In this document: piece by piece, positions 1-8,225 of the stretch
How positions within the stretch are numbered: position 1 is the first letter of the stretch
Layout of the letters: every line of letters starts with the position of its first letter
Source: Phycisphaerales bacterium
GTDB lineage: Bacteria > Planctomycetota > Phycisphaerae > Sedimentisphaerales > Anaerobacaceae
Direction of reading: 5' to 3'
DNA length: 46,112 nucleotides
Assembly (NCBI GenBank): GCA_003170415.1
Contig: PMZJ01000028.1
Coordinates: forward strand, 1 to 46,112
Notes under the pieces: generated by a model
Seen by the model: the letters and a program-made list of their open reading frames with translations, nothing else
Databases searched by the model: none
What the model was told of the DNA's origin: nothing
Translations under genes and position numbers: made by a program

Positions 1-46
1 CGGGGCAGTCGCTCGTTGATGTTGTAGATTGAGCCGAGACCATAAA

Positions 47-140
47 AATTGATAATTGATTATTGATAATTGATGATTCGTAAAATCTGAGGCCGCGTTT
101 GTAGTTTGTAATAATCAATAATCAATCATCGATAATCAAT
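47..140. repeat. Inverted arrays of the word ATTGATA/ATTGATT in the leader of the vWA gene
   Basis: Bases 47-77 iterate TGATAAT/TGATTAT words. Bases 110-140 carry the same words in reverse complement (ATAATCAAT and relatives). They flank a non-repetitive 32-base spacer (78-109), so the whole can fold into a long AT-rich hairpin. It ends 18 bases before the GTG start at 159. The same layout recurs upstream of three other genes in this window. Bases 1-46 hold nothing I can assign; one frame ends in TGA at 30-32 and could be the tail of an upstream gene. Confidence 0.8.
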
Positions 141-158
141 GAAAAGGAATCCGGCGTT

Positions 159-1118
159 GTGAGCCAGGGAACGGTCAAAAAGCATCGGAGGATAAAGTTA
201 TACGCACTGGGGGTGTCTGTTTTTGCGCATATCGTGGGGTTGTCGGTTTTCGCGGCGGTAAAAATTTCGCAATCGCCTCCTGTGCGGCTGCAGACGACGA
301 CGGTTGTGAGTATCAGTCAGGCGGCCAAACTTGCCGACAGGCAGGCGGTTACGCCCAAGCCAAAAGTTAGTCCTGTTGATAGCAAGTCATTTCAGGGCAG
401 ACCAATAGCAAAAGCCATCGGTAGAGGTTCACTGATGGCCGCAGGTCCTGTTTTCGATTTGCCGAAAGAGGAATATCAGCGACAGGCGGAAGAAGTAAAA
501 CAGCCGGTTCAGCCAGAGGCATCGACTACGACCGGCGGCAGGGAGTTGGCGGGGAATATAGAATTTTTTGACAGCCCGGCGCAGGGCAGAAGAATTTGTT
601 ACGTTGTTGATTGCTCGGGTAGTATGCAGGGATTGTGGAAACGCGTGCAGGAAGAGCTTATTGATTCGATAGGGAAACTGCAGCAGGATTATTATTTTTG
701 CGTGATTGTTTTCGGCGGGGGAAGCATACTGGAATCGGGCGGGGGAAAAATGGTTCGGGCGACGGAGCAGGCGAAGAAAGAGGCATATAGTTTTATCGGT
801 TCCATCCAGCCGAGAGGGATGACAAACGCGATGGATGCTCTGGAGCGAGCGATTACGATTAAGGACAGGGCCGGCGTCGGGGCTTCGGCGATATATTTTC
901 TCACGGATGGTTTTGAACTGAGTGAGCAGGATGGTTCGCGTTTTGCGCACAAGGTCGCTACAATACACAGGAGTTTTGCGCCGAAGGCGCAGATAAACAC
1001 GATTGGTTTCTGGTGTACCGAGCAGGATGGCTCAGTGCTTGAGACGATAGCAAAAGAAAGCGGCGGCCAATTTACTTTTATTACCGGCGGCAGGGAACAG
1101 AAGAAGACGGATAACTGA
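159..1118 (+). CDS. TonB-like anchored von Willebrand factor A domain protein
   Basis: 319 residues. A single N-terminal membrane helix (about residues 13-35) is followed by a Pro/Gln-rich periplasmic stretch (about 40-135) and a vWA domain (about 145-315). The metal-binding MIDAS residues are all present: D151-x-S153-x-S155, T222 and D250. The helix contains Ser20-x3-His24, the spacing seen in the TonB/TolA transmembrane helix that contacts ExbB/TolQ. The gene starts at GTG 159 with AAAGGAA upstream and is followed 22 bases later by exbB and then exbD. The obvious inference is that this protein takes the place of TonB/TolA as the energised partner of the ExbBD motor, with a vWA domain as its periplasmic effector. 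Ligand and outer-membrane partner are unknown. Confidence 0.85.
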   Translation: MSQGTVKKHRRIKLYALGVSVFAHIVGLSVFAAVKISQSPPVRLQTTTVVSISQAAKLADRQAVTPKPKVSPVDSKSFQGRPIAKAIGRGSLMAAGPVFDLPKEEYQRQAEEVKQPVQPEASTTTGGRELAGNIEFFDSPAQGRRICYVVDCSGSMQGLWKRVQEELIDSIGKLQQDYYFCVIVFGGGSILESGGGKMVRATEQAKKEAYSFIGSIQPRGMTNAMDALERAITIKDRAGVGASAIYFLTDGFELSEQDGSRFAHKVATIHRSFAPKAQINTIGFWCTEQDGSVLETIAKESGGQFTFITGGREQKKTDN

Positions 1119-1140
1119 CAGAAGAAGAACGGACACGGTG

Positions 1141-2085
1141 ATGAGCAAAGGGAATTTAACAAAAGCGATTTTTCTTGCGTGTGCGGCAGTTGGTGTGACA
1201 GCGATACTGGCAGTGTCGTGGCGGGTTGATTTCAGCAGCGGCGGCGGCGCCGCGGGGTGGGCCAGGCCGCGAACGTATTTCGAACAGTTTTTTACGGCGG
1301 GAGGGCCGGTGGTCTGGTTTGTACTTTTGCCGATGTCGGTGGTTACGGTATATCTGGCAGCCGAATATTTTATTACTATTCGCAGGAGACGGCTTCTGCC
1401 GGATGATATAAGCGGGACAATCGTTTCTGCGGCGCAGCAGACCGGCCTTTCGCAGCTTCCGGCACAACTTGCCGGCGGGGAGGATTTTATCAGTGTCGCA
1501 ATTACCAGGGCGGTCACCCAGTGCGGCGGTGACTCGGGCCGGATGCGGAACCTGGTCGAAGAATCGCTGCAGGAGCAGGCGATGAGGTTTTTACGCAAAA
1601 TCGAGTGGGTGAACATCATCGGCAACGTCGCGCCAATGGTAGGCCTGTTCGGGACGGTGCTGGGTATAATAAAAATGTTTAACGCGATAGCGGCTGTGAG
1701 CGGTCAGCCGCATCCGTCGCAATTGGCGGGCGGCATCTCGGTTGCGCTTGTAACGACGTTTTGGGGGCTGATGATTGCAATACCAGCCCTGACGATACAC
1801 GGTTTTTTCCAGAACCGTATCGAGACGCTGGCCTGTGAAGCGGCTGAGGAAAGCGAAAAACTTCTTTTGCAGTTAGCCCGAATGCTGAGGGAGCAAAAAC
1901 TGGTTGAGCAGCAGAAAGCCGCCCATTCGACTGGTTCGACAAGCTCACCACAGGCAAGCTCCCCGGCCTACGGATTGCCGGGGCAGGCAGGGCAGGCCCA
2001 GCCGATTACGGAGATTCCTTCCAGGCAGAGCGGGATGCTTCGGCCCGCGGCTTCGCCGAGGCCATTGCAGGACAGGAAAACCTGA
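1141..2085 (+). CDS. exbB: MotA/TolQ/ExbB proton channel family protein
   Basis: Inner-membrane proton channel subunit that would energise the neighbouring vWA protein together with ExbD. An N-terminal hydrophobic segment (about residues 7-25) and a second (about 50-75) precede the conserved MotA_ExbB domain, which holds the GNVAPMVGLFGTVLGI stretch and a third helix with ALVTTFWGLMIAIP. ATG 1141 is preferred; an in-frame GTG lies directly before it at 1138. The stop overlaps the exbD start by one base (TGATG), so the two are translationally coupled. The Ser/Gly/Gln-rich C-terminal tail (about residues 260-290) is read from an inserted repeat and is probably not part of the family fold. Confidence 0.93.
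   Translation: MSKGNLTKAIFLACAAVGVTAILAVSWRVDFSSGGGAAGWARPRTYFEQFFTAGGPVVWFVLLPMSVVTVYLAAEYFITIRRRRLLPDDISGTIVSAAQQTGLSQLPAQLAGGEDFISVAITRAVTQCGGDSGRMRNLVEESLQEQAMRFLRKIEWVNIIGNVAPMVGLFGTVLGIIKMFNAIAAVSGQPHPSQLAGGISVALVTTFWGLMIAIPALTIHGFFQNRIETLACEAAEESEKLLLQLARMLREQKLVEQQKAAHSTGSTSSPQASSPAYGLPGQAGQAQPITEIPSRQSGMLRPAASPRPLQDRKT
1924..2001. repeat. Repeat sequence read through as the exbB C-terminal tail
   Basis: The stretch contains TTCGACTGGTTCGACAAGCT followed by CACCACAGGCAAGCTC, then the small palindrome CCCCGGCCTACGGATTGCCGGGG (two 4-5 base arms), then GGCAGGCAGGGCAGGCC. It is read in frame as a low-complexity Ser/Gly/Gln tail after the conserved ExbB domain. The TTCGAC...GCTCA wording resembles dispersed palindromic repeats of many bacterial genomes; that link is from memory, not from a search. 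Confidence 0.55.
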
Positions 2086-2558
2086 TGTCTTTTGAGATTC
2101 CAAAACGATATCGAGGGACCGTGCAAACGCTTAACGTGATACCGTTTGTGGATATTTTATTTCTGCTTATTATATTCTTTTCTCTTATGGGGCAGCTCCT
2201 CGAAACGGAGGCCCCCGCAATATCACTTCCCGATGGATGCGATTTCACCGTTGCCGAGGACCAGATGGGGTCTCAAGTCGCCACAGTTACACTTATACGG
2301 AACGAGCAAGGCAGGAGCGATTTCGCGGTCGGAGCGGAAAAGGTAACGGGGGCCGATTATGAGGAGCTTTCCGGCAGATTAGCCGGGCTGATAGATTTGC
2401 GTTTGAAGGACCTGCCCGCGGACAAGAGGATTGTTACGCTGCGGATTGATAAGGATATTCCATACGCCGAGGCACAGTATGCCCTTGCCGCGGTCGCCAA
2501 AAGCACCGCCACCGACATCCGTTTGGCGGCGATAAAAGATTCTCCTGTTGCCAGGTAG
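2085..2558 (+). CDS. exbD: Biopolymer transporter ExbD/TolR family protein
   Basis: 157 residues with the ExbD/TolR layout: short cytoplasmic N-terminus, one membrane helix (about 20-42) and a periplasmic domain. The helix carries D23 in PFVDILFLLIIFF, the position of the proton-carrying Asp25 of E. coli ExbD. The gene is translationally coupled to exbB through a TGATG overlap and is the last gene of the vwa-exbB-exbD operon. It ends 19 bases from the end of the convergent clpX. Function in detail (what the motor drives) is inferred from the vWA partner. Confidence 0.93.
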   Translation: MSFEIPKRYRGTVQTLNVIPFVDILFLLIIFFSLMGQLLETEAPAISLPDGCDFTVAEDQMGSQVATVTLIRNEQGRSDFAVGAEKVTGADYEELSGRLAGLIDLRLKDLPADKRIVTLRIDKDIPYAEAQYALAAVAKSTATDIRLAAIKDSPVAR

Positions 2559-2577
2559 TTGGCATTAGAACCCAAAC

Positions 2578-3852
2578 TTACGCGGATTCTTTTTTTGCGG
2601 GGAGTTGTCTTGCTGCGGAGAGCGGGACTGTTCCTTCGACGATGTCTTTGGTAATTACGTATTTGGCGGGCTTGGGTTCTTCGGGCAGTTGATACATCAA
2701 ATCAATCATCAGCTTTTCGGCAAGCGAGCGAAGCGCACGGGCGCCGGTAGCGTGCTTGAGCGCCTTTTTGGCGAGGGTGTGCAGGGAATCGTCGGTGAAC
2801 TGGAGCTCGGCGTTTTCCATCTCGAAGAATTTCTGATACTGCTTGATGAGGGCGTTTTTGGGCTTGGTGAGGATATCGATAAGTGCTTTCTCATCGAGAG
2901 GCGCCAGTACCGTGATAACGGGCATTCGGCCGACAAATTCGGGAATCATACCGAATTCGATAACGTCTTCGGGGATGACCTCTTCGAGGACGTGTGTCAG
3001 CTCGGCCTGCTCATCGGGCAGTTGCGACATTTCGGAGTCGAAACCAATCATTTTTTTGCCAAGTCGTTTTTTGATGATGTTGTCGAGGCCGACGAAAGTG
3101 CCGCCGCAAATAAACAGGATGTGCGAGGTGTCCATCTGGATGTAGGATTGTTCGGGATGTTTTCTGCCTCCCTGCGGCGGGATATTGGCGATGGTTCCTT
3201 CAAGCATTTTCAGGAGCGCCTGCTGGACGCCCTCGCCTGATACATCGCGGGTGATAGAGATGTTCTGAGATGTCTTGCCGATTTTGTCGATTTCATCGAC
3301 GTAAACGATTCCTCGCTGGGCGGCTTCGAGGTCGAAGTCGGCGTTCTGCAACAGTCGCAGGAGGAAGTTTTCGACGTCTTCGCCGACGTAGCCGGCCTCG
3401 GTGACGGTGGTTGCGTCGCAGATTGCGAAGGGGACATCGAGGAAGCGGGCGAGCGTCTTGGCGAGCAGGGTTTTGCCTGAGCCGGTGGGGCCTATGAGCA
3501 GGACGTTGGATTTGTCCACCTCGATGTCGTTGTCTTTGCTGTCAACGTGGAGCAGCCGTTTGTAGTGATTGTGCACGGCGACGGCGAGGTATTTCTTGGC
3601 GTGCTCCTGGCCGATGACGTACTGGTCGAGGTATTCTTTTATTTCTTTCGGGGTCGGCATTTTTTTGCTGCCGAAGGAGGACCGGCTGGCCTGTTTTTTG
3701 TTTTGTCTGATGATGTCGCCGCACAGACCGACACAGTCGGGGCAGATATAAACCTTGTTCGGGCCTTCGATGAAGGTGTCCTGCTGGGTGCTTGCCCTGC
3801 CGCAGAAGCTGCATACGGCCCTGGTTTTATTGGTATCATTTTGTTTTGCCAT
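2578..3852 (-). CDS. clpX: ATP-dependent Clp protease ATP-binding subunit ClpX
   Basis: 424 residues, the usual ClpX length. The N-terminal C4 zinc-binding domain has Cys14, 17, 37 and 40. The AAA+ domain has Walker A GPTGSGKT at 121-128 and Walker [11 protein letters not shown] near 187-196, and the pore loop and C-terminal small domain follow. ClpX unfolds tagged substrates and feeds them to ClpP. No clpP or tig lies next to it, so it is separated from the usual tig-clpP-clpX order. It lies on the same strand as the upstream tpr gene (77-base gap) and converges with exbD. Confidence 0.98.
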   Translation of the reverse strand: MAKQNDTNKTRAVCSFCGRASTQQDTFIEGPNKVYICPDCVGLCGDIIRQNKKQASRSSFGSKKMPTPKEIKEYLDQYVIGQEHAKKYLAVAVHNHYKRLLHVDSKDNDIEVDKSNVLLIGPTGSGKTLLAKTLARFLDVPFAICDATTVTEAGYVGEDVENFLLRLLQNADFDLEAAQRGIVYVDEIDKIGKTSQNISITRDVSGEGVQQALLKMLEGTIANIPPQGGRKHPEQSYIQMDTSHILFICGGTFVGLDNIIKKRLGKKMIGFDSEMSQLPDEQAELTHVLEEVIPEDVIEFGMIPEFVGRMPVITVLAPLDEKALIDILTKPKNALIKQYQKFFEMENAELQFTDDSLHTLAKKALKHATGARALRSLAEKLMIDLMYQLPEEPKPAKYVITKDIVEGTVPLSAARQLPAKKESA

Positions 3853-3929
3853 TGGTTATTCCAAGTCAGATTCAAGTTTCGGTGTTGTTATAGTTATATA
3901 TTGTAAATCGGCTGGAGGTTCGTTGCAAC

Positions 3930-6023
3930 TTAATTGGCTGCACAGTGTTGTTTCAGAATATCGAGTTTTTCGGCCCAGGGGGCGGGAATTTGGGGGTTAC
4001 TGCCGCAAAGTACGTCGATAACATGTGCGATATTTTGCTTATCTGCCTGCGGTGATTTGGCGAGGCAGTCGAGTTCGTAAAATTTGGCTTGCCACCAGTG
4101 CCAGCTTTTTTGAGTTTGCCCAGCGGTGTCGTTTCGCCTGAGTTCGGCGATTTTGGCCCATAGTTTGGCGGATTGCTCGAATTTTTCCTGCGCCATCAAC
4201 AGTCGCGCCTGAACGCGCAGCCAGTTTATATCATTTTCATCTGCGGGCTCAAAAGAGGCCCCTTCGACGGTGCTCAGGGCGGGCTGACCCCTTTTCCCCT
4301 CCAGGGTTGATACTTCAGCAAAAAGCAGGGCGGTTTGTCGGGAGTTGGCGGATTTATTCGCAAACTCGGCAAGGGTGTCGCAATTTTGCAGCAATTCATT
4401 GAAGTCGTTGGCATCTTTTTGCCAGAGCTCGATTTTATTGACTATTTCATAAGCGATTTGAGCGGCTAATGCCGCCGATGAGTTACTGTCTTCGATGACG
4501 GCTTTTGACATATACCGAGCTGATTCTTCAAGTCGGCCTAACTGCTGAAACGCTTGTGCTTTGAAGAGGTCATATCGCAGGCCCGGCGTTTGTTGGGCGG
4601 TGTCGAGCAGGTTCAGGACTTGTGTTGCGGAATCGTTGATGTCGCTGCCAAGAATCGCCCGGCAGTATATATCCATCGCTTCAAGGCGAAGGAGGCGTTT
4701 TTGTTCGTCCTGACCAGTGCAGTTGAGGATGAAGTTTCGCAGTTGCGGAAGGGTTTCTTCGCGGCCGGCGTTAATTTTTATTTTGAGAAGTTCGAGAGAT
4801 GCCTTGTCGTGCCAGATAGTTTTCGAGTCATTGGCCAGACGAGTGAATATTTCGGAGGCCTCCTGAGTTTTATCGCAATCGAACAGCAGCGTGCCGTAGA
4901 GATACTGCATTTGTTCGGTTATTTTATCTGCGGCAATCCTCGTGTAATTATCGAAGGTGGCGATTGCGAGTGAGCAATCGATATTTTTTTGAGTGAAGCA
5001 GTCGTAAGCAAGTTGGGCCGCCTGCTCGGCGGTTCGGTCGGCTTCGATATCAATAAGCCAATATTTTTTCTTTTGCTGCAATGTGCTTGCTTCTATCAAC
5101 AGTTTTATGGCTTTTTCGGGTGCGGAGTCGGCGATTGACGCGCCGGCGGCGTAAAGGACCATCGGTGATTTGAATTGGTCGATATCAGAAAGGGCAAGCA
5201 GCAGTTCTTTATACGCGGATGGGTTAGTTGTCTGGGCCGAATATGCGGCGAGTTCGGCGGTGACTGGATTAAGAGAGTTGAGGTTCGCATCCGAAGAAAG
5301 GTCCGCGAGGATGATTTTGCCGAGAAGGTTTGTTGTTTGAGGAGAGCGGGACAAGGCATTTTGAAGTGCGCCCGGGGCGTATTTACTCTGGAGAATTGCC
5401 AGCGAGAGCAACATTTCGGGGTTGTCATAACAATCGCTTTTTTCCAGTGACCGGGCTATTTCCTCAAGCTCGTTGGGTTCTGAAGAGCCGAGGTATTTTA
5501 TTTTTTCCAGTGAGGCCTTCAGGAATTCACACTGGCTCAAGTTGGATTTGGCTTTTTGTTTGAAAAATTGTTCTTCGGCCTGGCTTTGCAATTTGCCATT
5601 TATCCGTGCGAGGTAGTAGTCGATTTCGAGTTTGCTGGTTTGAGTACGAGTGAGGTCTGCGGCGAGTTTTCGCCAGAGGCCTGTTTTGCCGAAGAGGGCT
5701 TCCCAGTCGTCTTTCTGGTATGACTCGATTACCTGTTTCATCGCGAGCTGGGTGTTCGCGATTTGCTCAAGGTCGGCTGACGCCTGCTGGGCGGCCTTAC
5801 AAAGCGTGTCTTTATCCTGCGGGTTAAGGAATCGGCCTGAGTAATCATATTGCATCCGTATCGTGAAAGTTTGCGTGAAGAACGAGTCGTAAGTTTGTTT
5901 TGCTTTCTGGTCGGCATCGTTTATATCCTGGGCGGTTGGGAGAGAATCAGCCGCAATAGCAGGCAGCGAGATTGTGAGCAGCACAAGCGACAGGAAATAT
6001 CTTTTGCTAATCGGACTTATCAT
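3930..6023 (-). CDS. Secreted TPR-like repeat protein encoded with ExbD
   Basis: 697 residues. The N-terminal signal peptide (basic start, hydrophobic core, cut near AIAAD around residue 25) predicts export to the periplasm. The rest is Ala/Leu-rich helical repeat resembling tetratricopeptide or Sel1-like units, for example around residues 200-330 and 470-560. The start codon lies inside the end of the upstream exbD gene (17-base overlap), so the two are coupled, and the product is probably a periplasmic partner of that ExbD. About 15-20 residues near 585-605 (PALSTVEGA) are read from a repeat inserted in frame. No enzymatic motif seen. Confidence 0.8.
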   Translation of the reverse strand: MISPISKRYFLSLVLLTISLPAIAADSLPTAQDINDADQKAKQTYDSFFTQTFTIRMQYDYSGRFLNPQDKDTLCKAAQQASADLEQIANTQLAMKQVIESYQKDDWEALFGKTGLWRKLAADLTRTQTSKLEIDYYLARINGKLQSQAEEQFFKQKAKSNLSQCEFLKASLEKIKYLGSSEPNELEEIARSLEKSDCYDNPEMLLSLAILQSKYAPGALQNALSRSPQTTNLLGKIILADLSSDANLNSLNPVTAELAAYSAQTTNPSAYKELLLALSDIDQFKSPMVLYAAGASIADSAPEKAIKLLIEASTLQQKKKYWLIDIEADRTAEQAAQLAYDCFTQKNIDCSLAIATFDNYTRIAADKITEQMQYLYGTLLFDCDKTQEASEIFTRLANDSKTIWHDKASLELLKIKINAGREETLPQLRNFILNCTGQDEQKRLLRLEAMDIYCRAILGSDINDSATQVLNLLDTAQQTPGLRYDLFKAQAFQQLGRLEESARYMSKAVIEDSNSSAALAAQIAYEIVNKIELWQKDANDFNELLQNCDTLAEFANKSANSRQTALLFAEVSTLEGKRGQPALSTVEGASFEPADENDINWLRVQARLLMAQEKFEQSAKLWAKIAELRRNDTAGQTQKSWHWWQAKFYELDCLAKSPQADKQNIAHVIDVLCGSNPQIPAPWAEKLDILKQHCAAN
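4250..4312. repeat. Repeat inserted in frame in the TPR gene
   Basis: On the plus strand this reads GCCCCTTCGACGGTGCTCAG followed by GGCGGGCTGACCCC, with short GCCC/GGGC arms. On the coding strand it gives a Gly-Gln-Pro-Ala-Leu-Ser-Thr-Val-Glu-Gly segment that breaks the helical repeat. PALSTVEG peptides are typical of read-through of dispersed palindromic repeats in several phyla (recollection, not a search). The frame is kept. Confidence 0.5.
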
Positions 6024-6507
6024 TTTTCGGCGGCTCGGTCATCTGGAATGTGATATCGGTCAGGCCCATGCCATAGAGGACGTTGTAAATTCTGGCGAGA
6101 TTCTCCCATTTGACTTTGCCAGAGCATACAATTTCGACGGGGTCGGTGGCGTATCGTTTTTGTTCGAGCAGGCACTGTTTAGTTTGTTCCATCAGCGAGG
6201 CAAGTCCCTGTTCGGGGTTTTGGGAGGATATATCGAGAGCACGGGATGCGCCGATTTGCACCCGGCAGCCGGCGTTTGTTGGTGTGATTTGAATCGTCAG
6301 CGGTTCCGGCTTGACGGTGGTTTGGGCGACTGTGCCGGCGTTTGCGACGGGCAGTTGCAGCGGGAGGAAATTTTCCTGCGGTCTCCACCTTACGGCGACG
6401 ATGAAAAAAATCAGCAGCAGGAAAATCAGATCAATCATCGGCGCTATTCGCAGGCCGATGGTCGGCCGGCGTCTGTTGCGGAAAATATCCTTGTAATCAT
6501 TGACCAT
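6007..6507 (-). CDS. exbD: Second biopolymer transporter ExbD/TolR family protein
   Basis: 166 residues: cytoplasmic N-terminus, one helix (about 22-40) with D26 in APMIDLIFLLLIFF, then a periplasmic domain. It is divergent in sequence from the ExbD encoded at 2085-2558, so it is not a recent duplicate. It is followed with a 17-base overlap by the secreted TPR gene. No exbB accompanies it; upstream lies a repeat and then the end of the oxidoreductase operon. It may share the ExbB encoded at 1141-2085 in the facing operon, or a distant one. Confidence 0.92.
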   Translation of the reverse strand: MVNDYKDIFRNRRRPTIGLRIAPMIDLIFLLLIFFIVAVRWRPQENFLPLQLPVANAGTVAQTTVKPEPLTIQITPTNAGCRVQIGASRALDISSQNPEQGLASLMEQTKQCLLEQKRYATDPVEIVCSGKVKWENLARIYNVLYGMGLTDITFQMTEPPKNDKSD

Positions 6508-6526
6508 AATTATTCCGTTAATTATG

Positions 6527-6600
6527 AAGTTAGAATTAAGAATTGAGAATTGTTTTAGTATTTACTTTACCGACCGCTTGAATTCTAAATTCTCAATTTG
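6527..6600. repeat. Inverted arrays of the word GAATTGA/AATTCTA in the leader of exbD2
   Basis: Bases 6527-6552 (AGTTAGAATTAAGAATTGAG and on) and 6578-6600 (TTGAATTCTAAATTCTCAAT and on) are iterated AATTC-type words in opposite orientation around a 25-base spacer. It starts 19 bases upstream of the exbD2 start codon (minus strand) and ends 15 bases past the end of the gamma-subunit gene. Same architecture as the element at 47-140 with a different word. Confidence 0.8.
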
Positions 6601-6615
6601 ACACGCACCTGCCTT

Positions 6616-7188
6616 CTATTTGCCGTTATTCTTTACGAATTCCGCGCCTTTTTGCATTGCCTTTTTATTCAACGGTATTATGACGTGGTATCGTTCCGCC
6701 AGGACGTCGGGCAGGGACTCGGCGGCCTCGTCGGGGCTGAAAACCCCGCGTTTTTGCAGGTATGCGCCGAGTGCCACCATATTCGCGACTTTGGCGTTAC
6801 CAAGTCCGACTGCGATTTCGTCGATGGGGATTTTTACGACCTCGACGGAATCATCGACTTTGGGCTGCACGTCTATCTGCGAGCTGTTTATTATCAGTGT
6901 TCCGCCTTTTTTTACGGTTTTTTCGAATTTGGCGAGAGCCGCCTTGCTCATAGCGATTACGCATTGGGGATTGCTCACTACCGGCGAAGGGATTGGCTGG
7001 TCGGAAATGACGACCATACAGTTGGACGCTCCGCCTCGGACCTCCGCGCCATAGGAGGGCATAAATGTAACTTCCTTGCCCGCCTTCATCGCGGCCTGCG
7101 CGAGGAGCTTGCCGACGAGGATAATCCCCTGTCCGCCGAACCCGGCAATGGTAACTTCTTCGTAAAGATGGTTAATTTGTTTTACCAT
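6616..7188 (-). CDS. 2-oxoacid:ferredoxin oxidoreductase, gamma subunit
   Basis: 190 residues matching the pyruvate/ketoisovalerate oxidoreductase catalytic-domain (gamma) family; the N-terminus has the typical IAGFGGQGIILVGKLLAQAA, and the middle has the SYGAEVRGGASNCMVVIS signature. It is the last gene of a five-gene operon with the ferredoxin-like, alpha and beta subunits. These enzymes oxidatively decarboxylate 2-oxoacids with CoA, TPP and ferredoxin, or run in reverse in anaerobes. The start overlaps the small upstream membrane-protein gene by 17 bases. Substrate (2-oxoglutarate, 2-oxoisovalerate) cannot be fixed from sequence; korC or vorC-type. Confidence 0.93.
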   Translation of the reverse strand: MVKQINHLYEEVTIAGFGGQGIILVGKLLAQAAMKAGKEVTFMPSYGAEVRGGASNCMVVISDQPIPSPVVSNPQCVIAMSKAALAKFEKTVKKGGTLIINSSQIDVQPKVDDSVEVVKIPIDEIAVGLGNAKVANMVALGAYLQKRGVFSPDEAAESLPDVLAERYHVIIPLNKKAMQKGAEFVKNNGK

Positions 7189-7483
7189 GTGAAATCAAAT
7201 ATTCCCGAATATGAATGCGTATTCCCAGGACAAGAGATTCGGTTAATAACACGTAACCGATAATACAGCCGATACCTGGACCAAGAACTCGTCCCCAAGT
7301 ACCGCCATATTTTATACCTGCTTCCGTTCCTAATACTGCACAAAGACAAAAAACGAAAATGCCGAACCAAGTTTGCCAATATCTCCAACGCTTACTATGG
7401 CATTTTTCCCAAATTTCTTTTGCTTTTTGCTCAGATAGGCCTGCTAATTCAGGGAACGAGTTATATGACAAATATCGTTTCAT
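7172..7483 (-). CDS. Small two-helix membrane protein inside the oxidoreductase operon
   Basis: 103 residues, no family recognised. A polar, charged N-terminus (about 1-35, with a SEQKAKEIWEKC stretch) is followed by two hydrophobic segments, about 38-55 and 63-85, and a basic tail. It starts two bases after the stop of the beta-subunit gene, with a GAAGGGC ribosome site inside that gene's end, and overlaps the gamma-subunit start by 17 bases. This tight packing argues it is expressed and not a chance frame. Its base use is more AT-rich than its neighbours, suggesting it was acquired. A membrane tether for the enzyme is possible but purely speculative. Confidence 0.7.
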   Translation of the reverse strand: MKRYLSYNSFPELAGLSEQKAKEIWEKCHSKRWRYWQTWFGIFVFCLCAVLGTEAGIKYGGTWGRVLGPGIGCIIGYVLLTESLVLGIRIHIREYLISHGKTN

Positions 7484-7485
7484 AT

Positions 7486-8220
7486 TCAGCCCTTCAATCG
7501 GCCGAGGGGGAATACCTTGGTCATTTCGTTTTGAATATGGAGCATAGCGTCGGGCGGCGTCATTCGCCAGTAGGTCGGGCAGGGTGAGAGCAATTCGACA
7601 AGTGAAAGACCTTTGGCGTTATTGATTTGCAGTTCAAAGGCGTGTTTGAGCGCGGCTTTCGCTTTGCGGATGTGGGCGGGGCTGCAAAGTCCGCATCGTT
7701 CGACGTAGATAGCTCCGGGCAGGACGGCCAAAAGTTCAGAGACATTGAGCGGATAACCTTGTCCGTCAGCTTGTCTTCCCTGTGGGGTGGTGGCGGTTAT
7801 TTGGCCGAGCATTGTGGTGGGGGCCATTTGACCGCCGGTCATACCGAAGACGGCGTTATTGATGAAGACGACGGTGAGTTGTTCGGCGCGATGGGCGGCG
7901 TGGATAATTTCGGCCGTCCCGATTGCCGCCAGGTCGCCGTCGCCCTGATATGAGAAGACGATTTTGTCGGGGTTGGTTCTTTTCATACCCGTGGCGACTG
8001 CGGGTGCTCTGCCGTGGGCGACTTCGACCATATCGACGTCGAAATAATCGTAAGCGAGAACCGCGCAGCCGACGGGTGCGATGCCGATGGTCCTGCCGTG
8101 GATGCCTAATTCGTCGATAACTTCGCAGACGAGCCGATGTGCGATGCCATGGCCGCAGCCCGGGCAATAATGCGTCGGGCAATCTTTAAGCGTCGGCGTT
8201 CTTTTGAATACGGTCTGCAT
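7486..8220 (-). CDS. 2-oxoacid:ferredoxin oxidoreductase, beta subunit (TPP-binding)
   Basis: 244 residues. It has the HYCPGCGHG cysteine motif near the N-terminus, the TPP/Mg signature SYQGDGDLAAIG, and NNAVFGMTGGQMAPTT. It carries thiamine diphosphate and forms the catalytic core with the alpha subunit encoded five bases upstream. KorB/VorA-type. The family's usual length is 240-290, so it is complete. Start at ATG 8220, directly following the alpha gene. Confidence 0.95.
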   Translation of the reverse strand: MQTVFKRTPTLKDCPTHYCPGCGHGIAHRLVCEVIDELGIHGRTIGIAPVGCAVLAYDYFDVDMVEVAHGRAPAVATGMKRTNPDKIVFSYQGDGDLAAIGTAEIIHAAHRAEQLTVVFINNAVFGMTGGQMAPTTMLGQITATTPQGRQADGQGYPLNVSELLAVLPGAIYVERCGLCSPAHIRKAKAALKHAFELQINNAKGLSLVELLSPCPTYWRMTPPDAMLHIQNEMTKVFPLGRLKG

Positions 8221-8225
8221 CGGTT

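Noticed and set aside
3-32. Possible C-terminal codons of an upstream plus-strand gene ending in TGA at 30-32
   Set aside because: Only nine codons are visible and no family can be matched; other frames are equally possible.
5974-6546. 190-codon plus-strand frame
   Set aside because: Antisense shadow of exbD2 and the repeat next to it; no domain.
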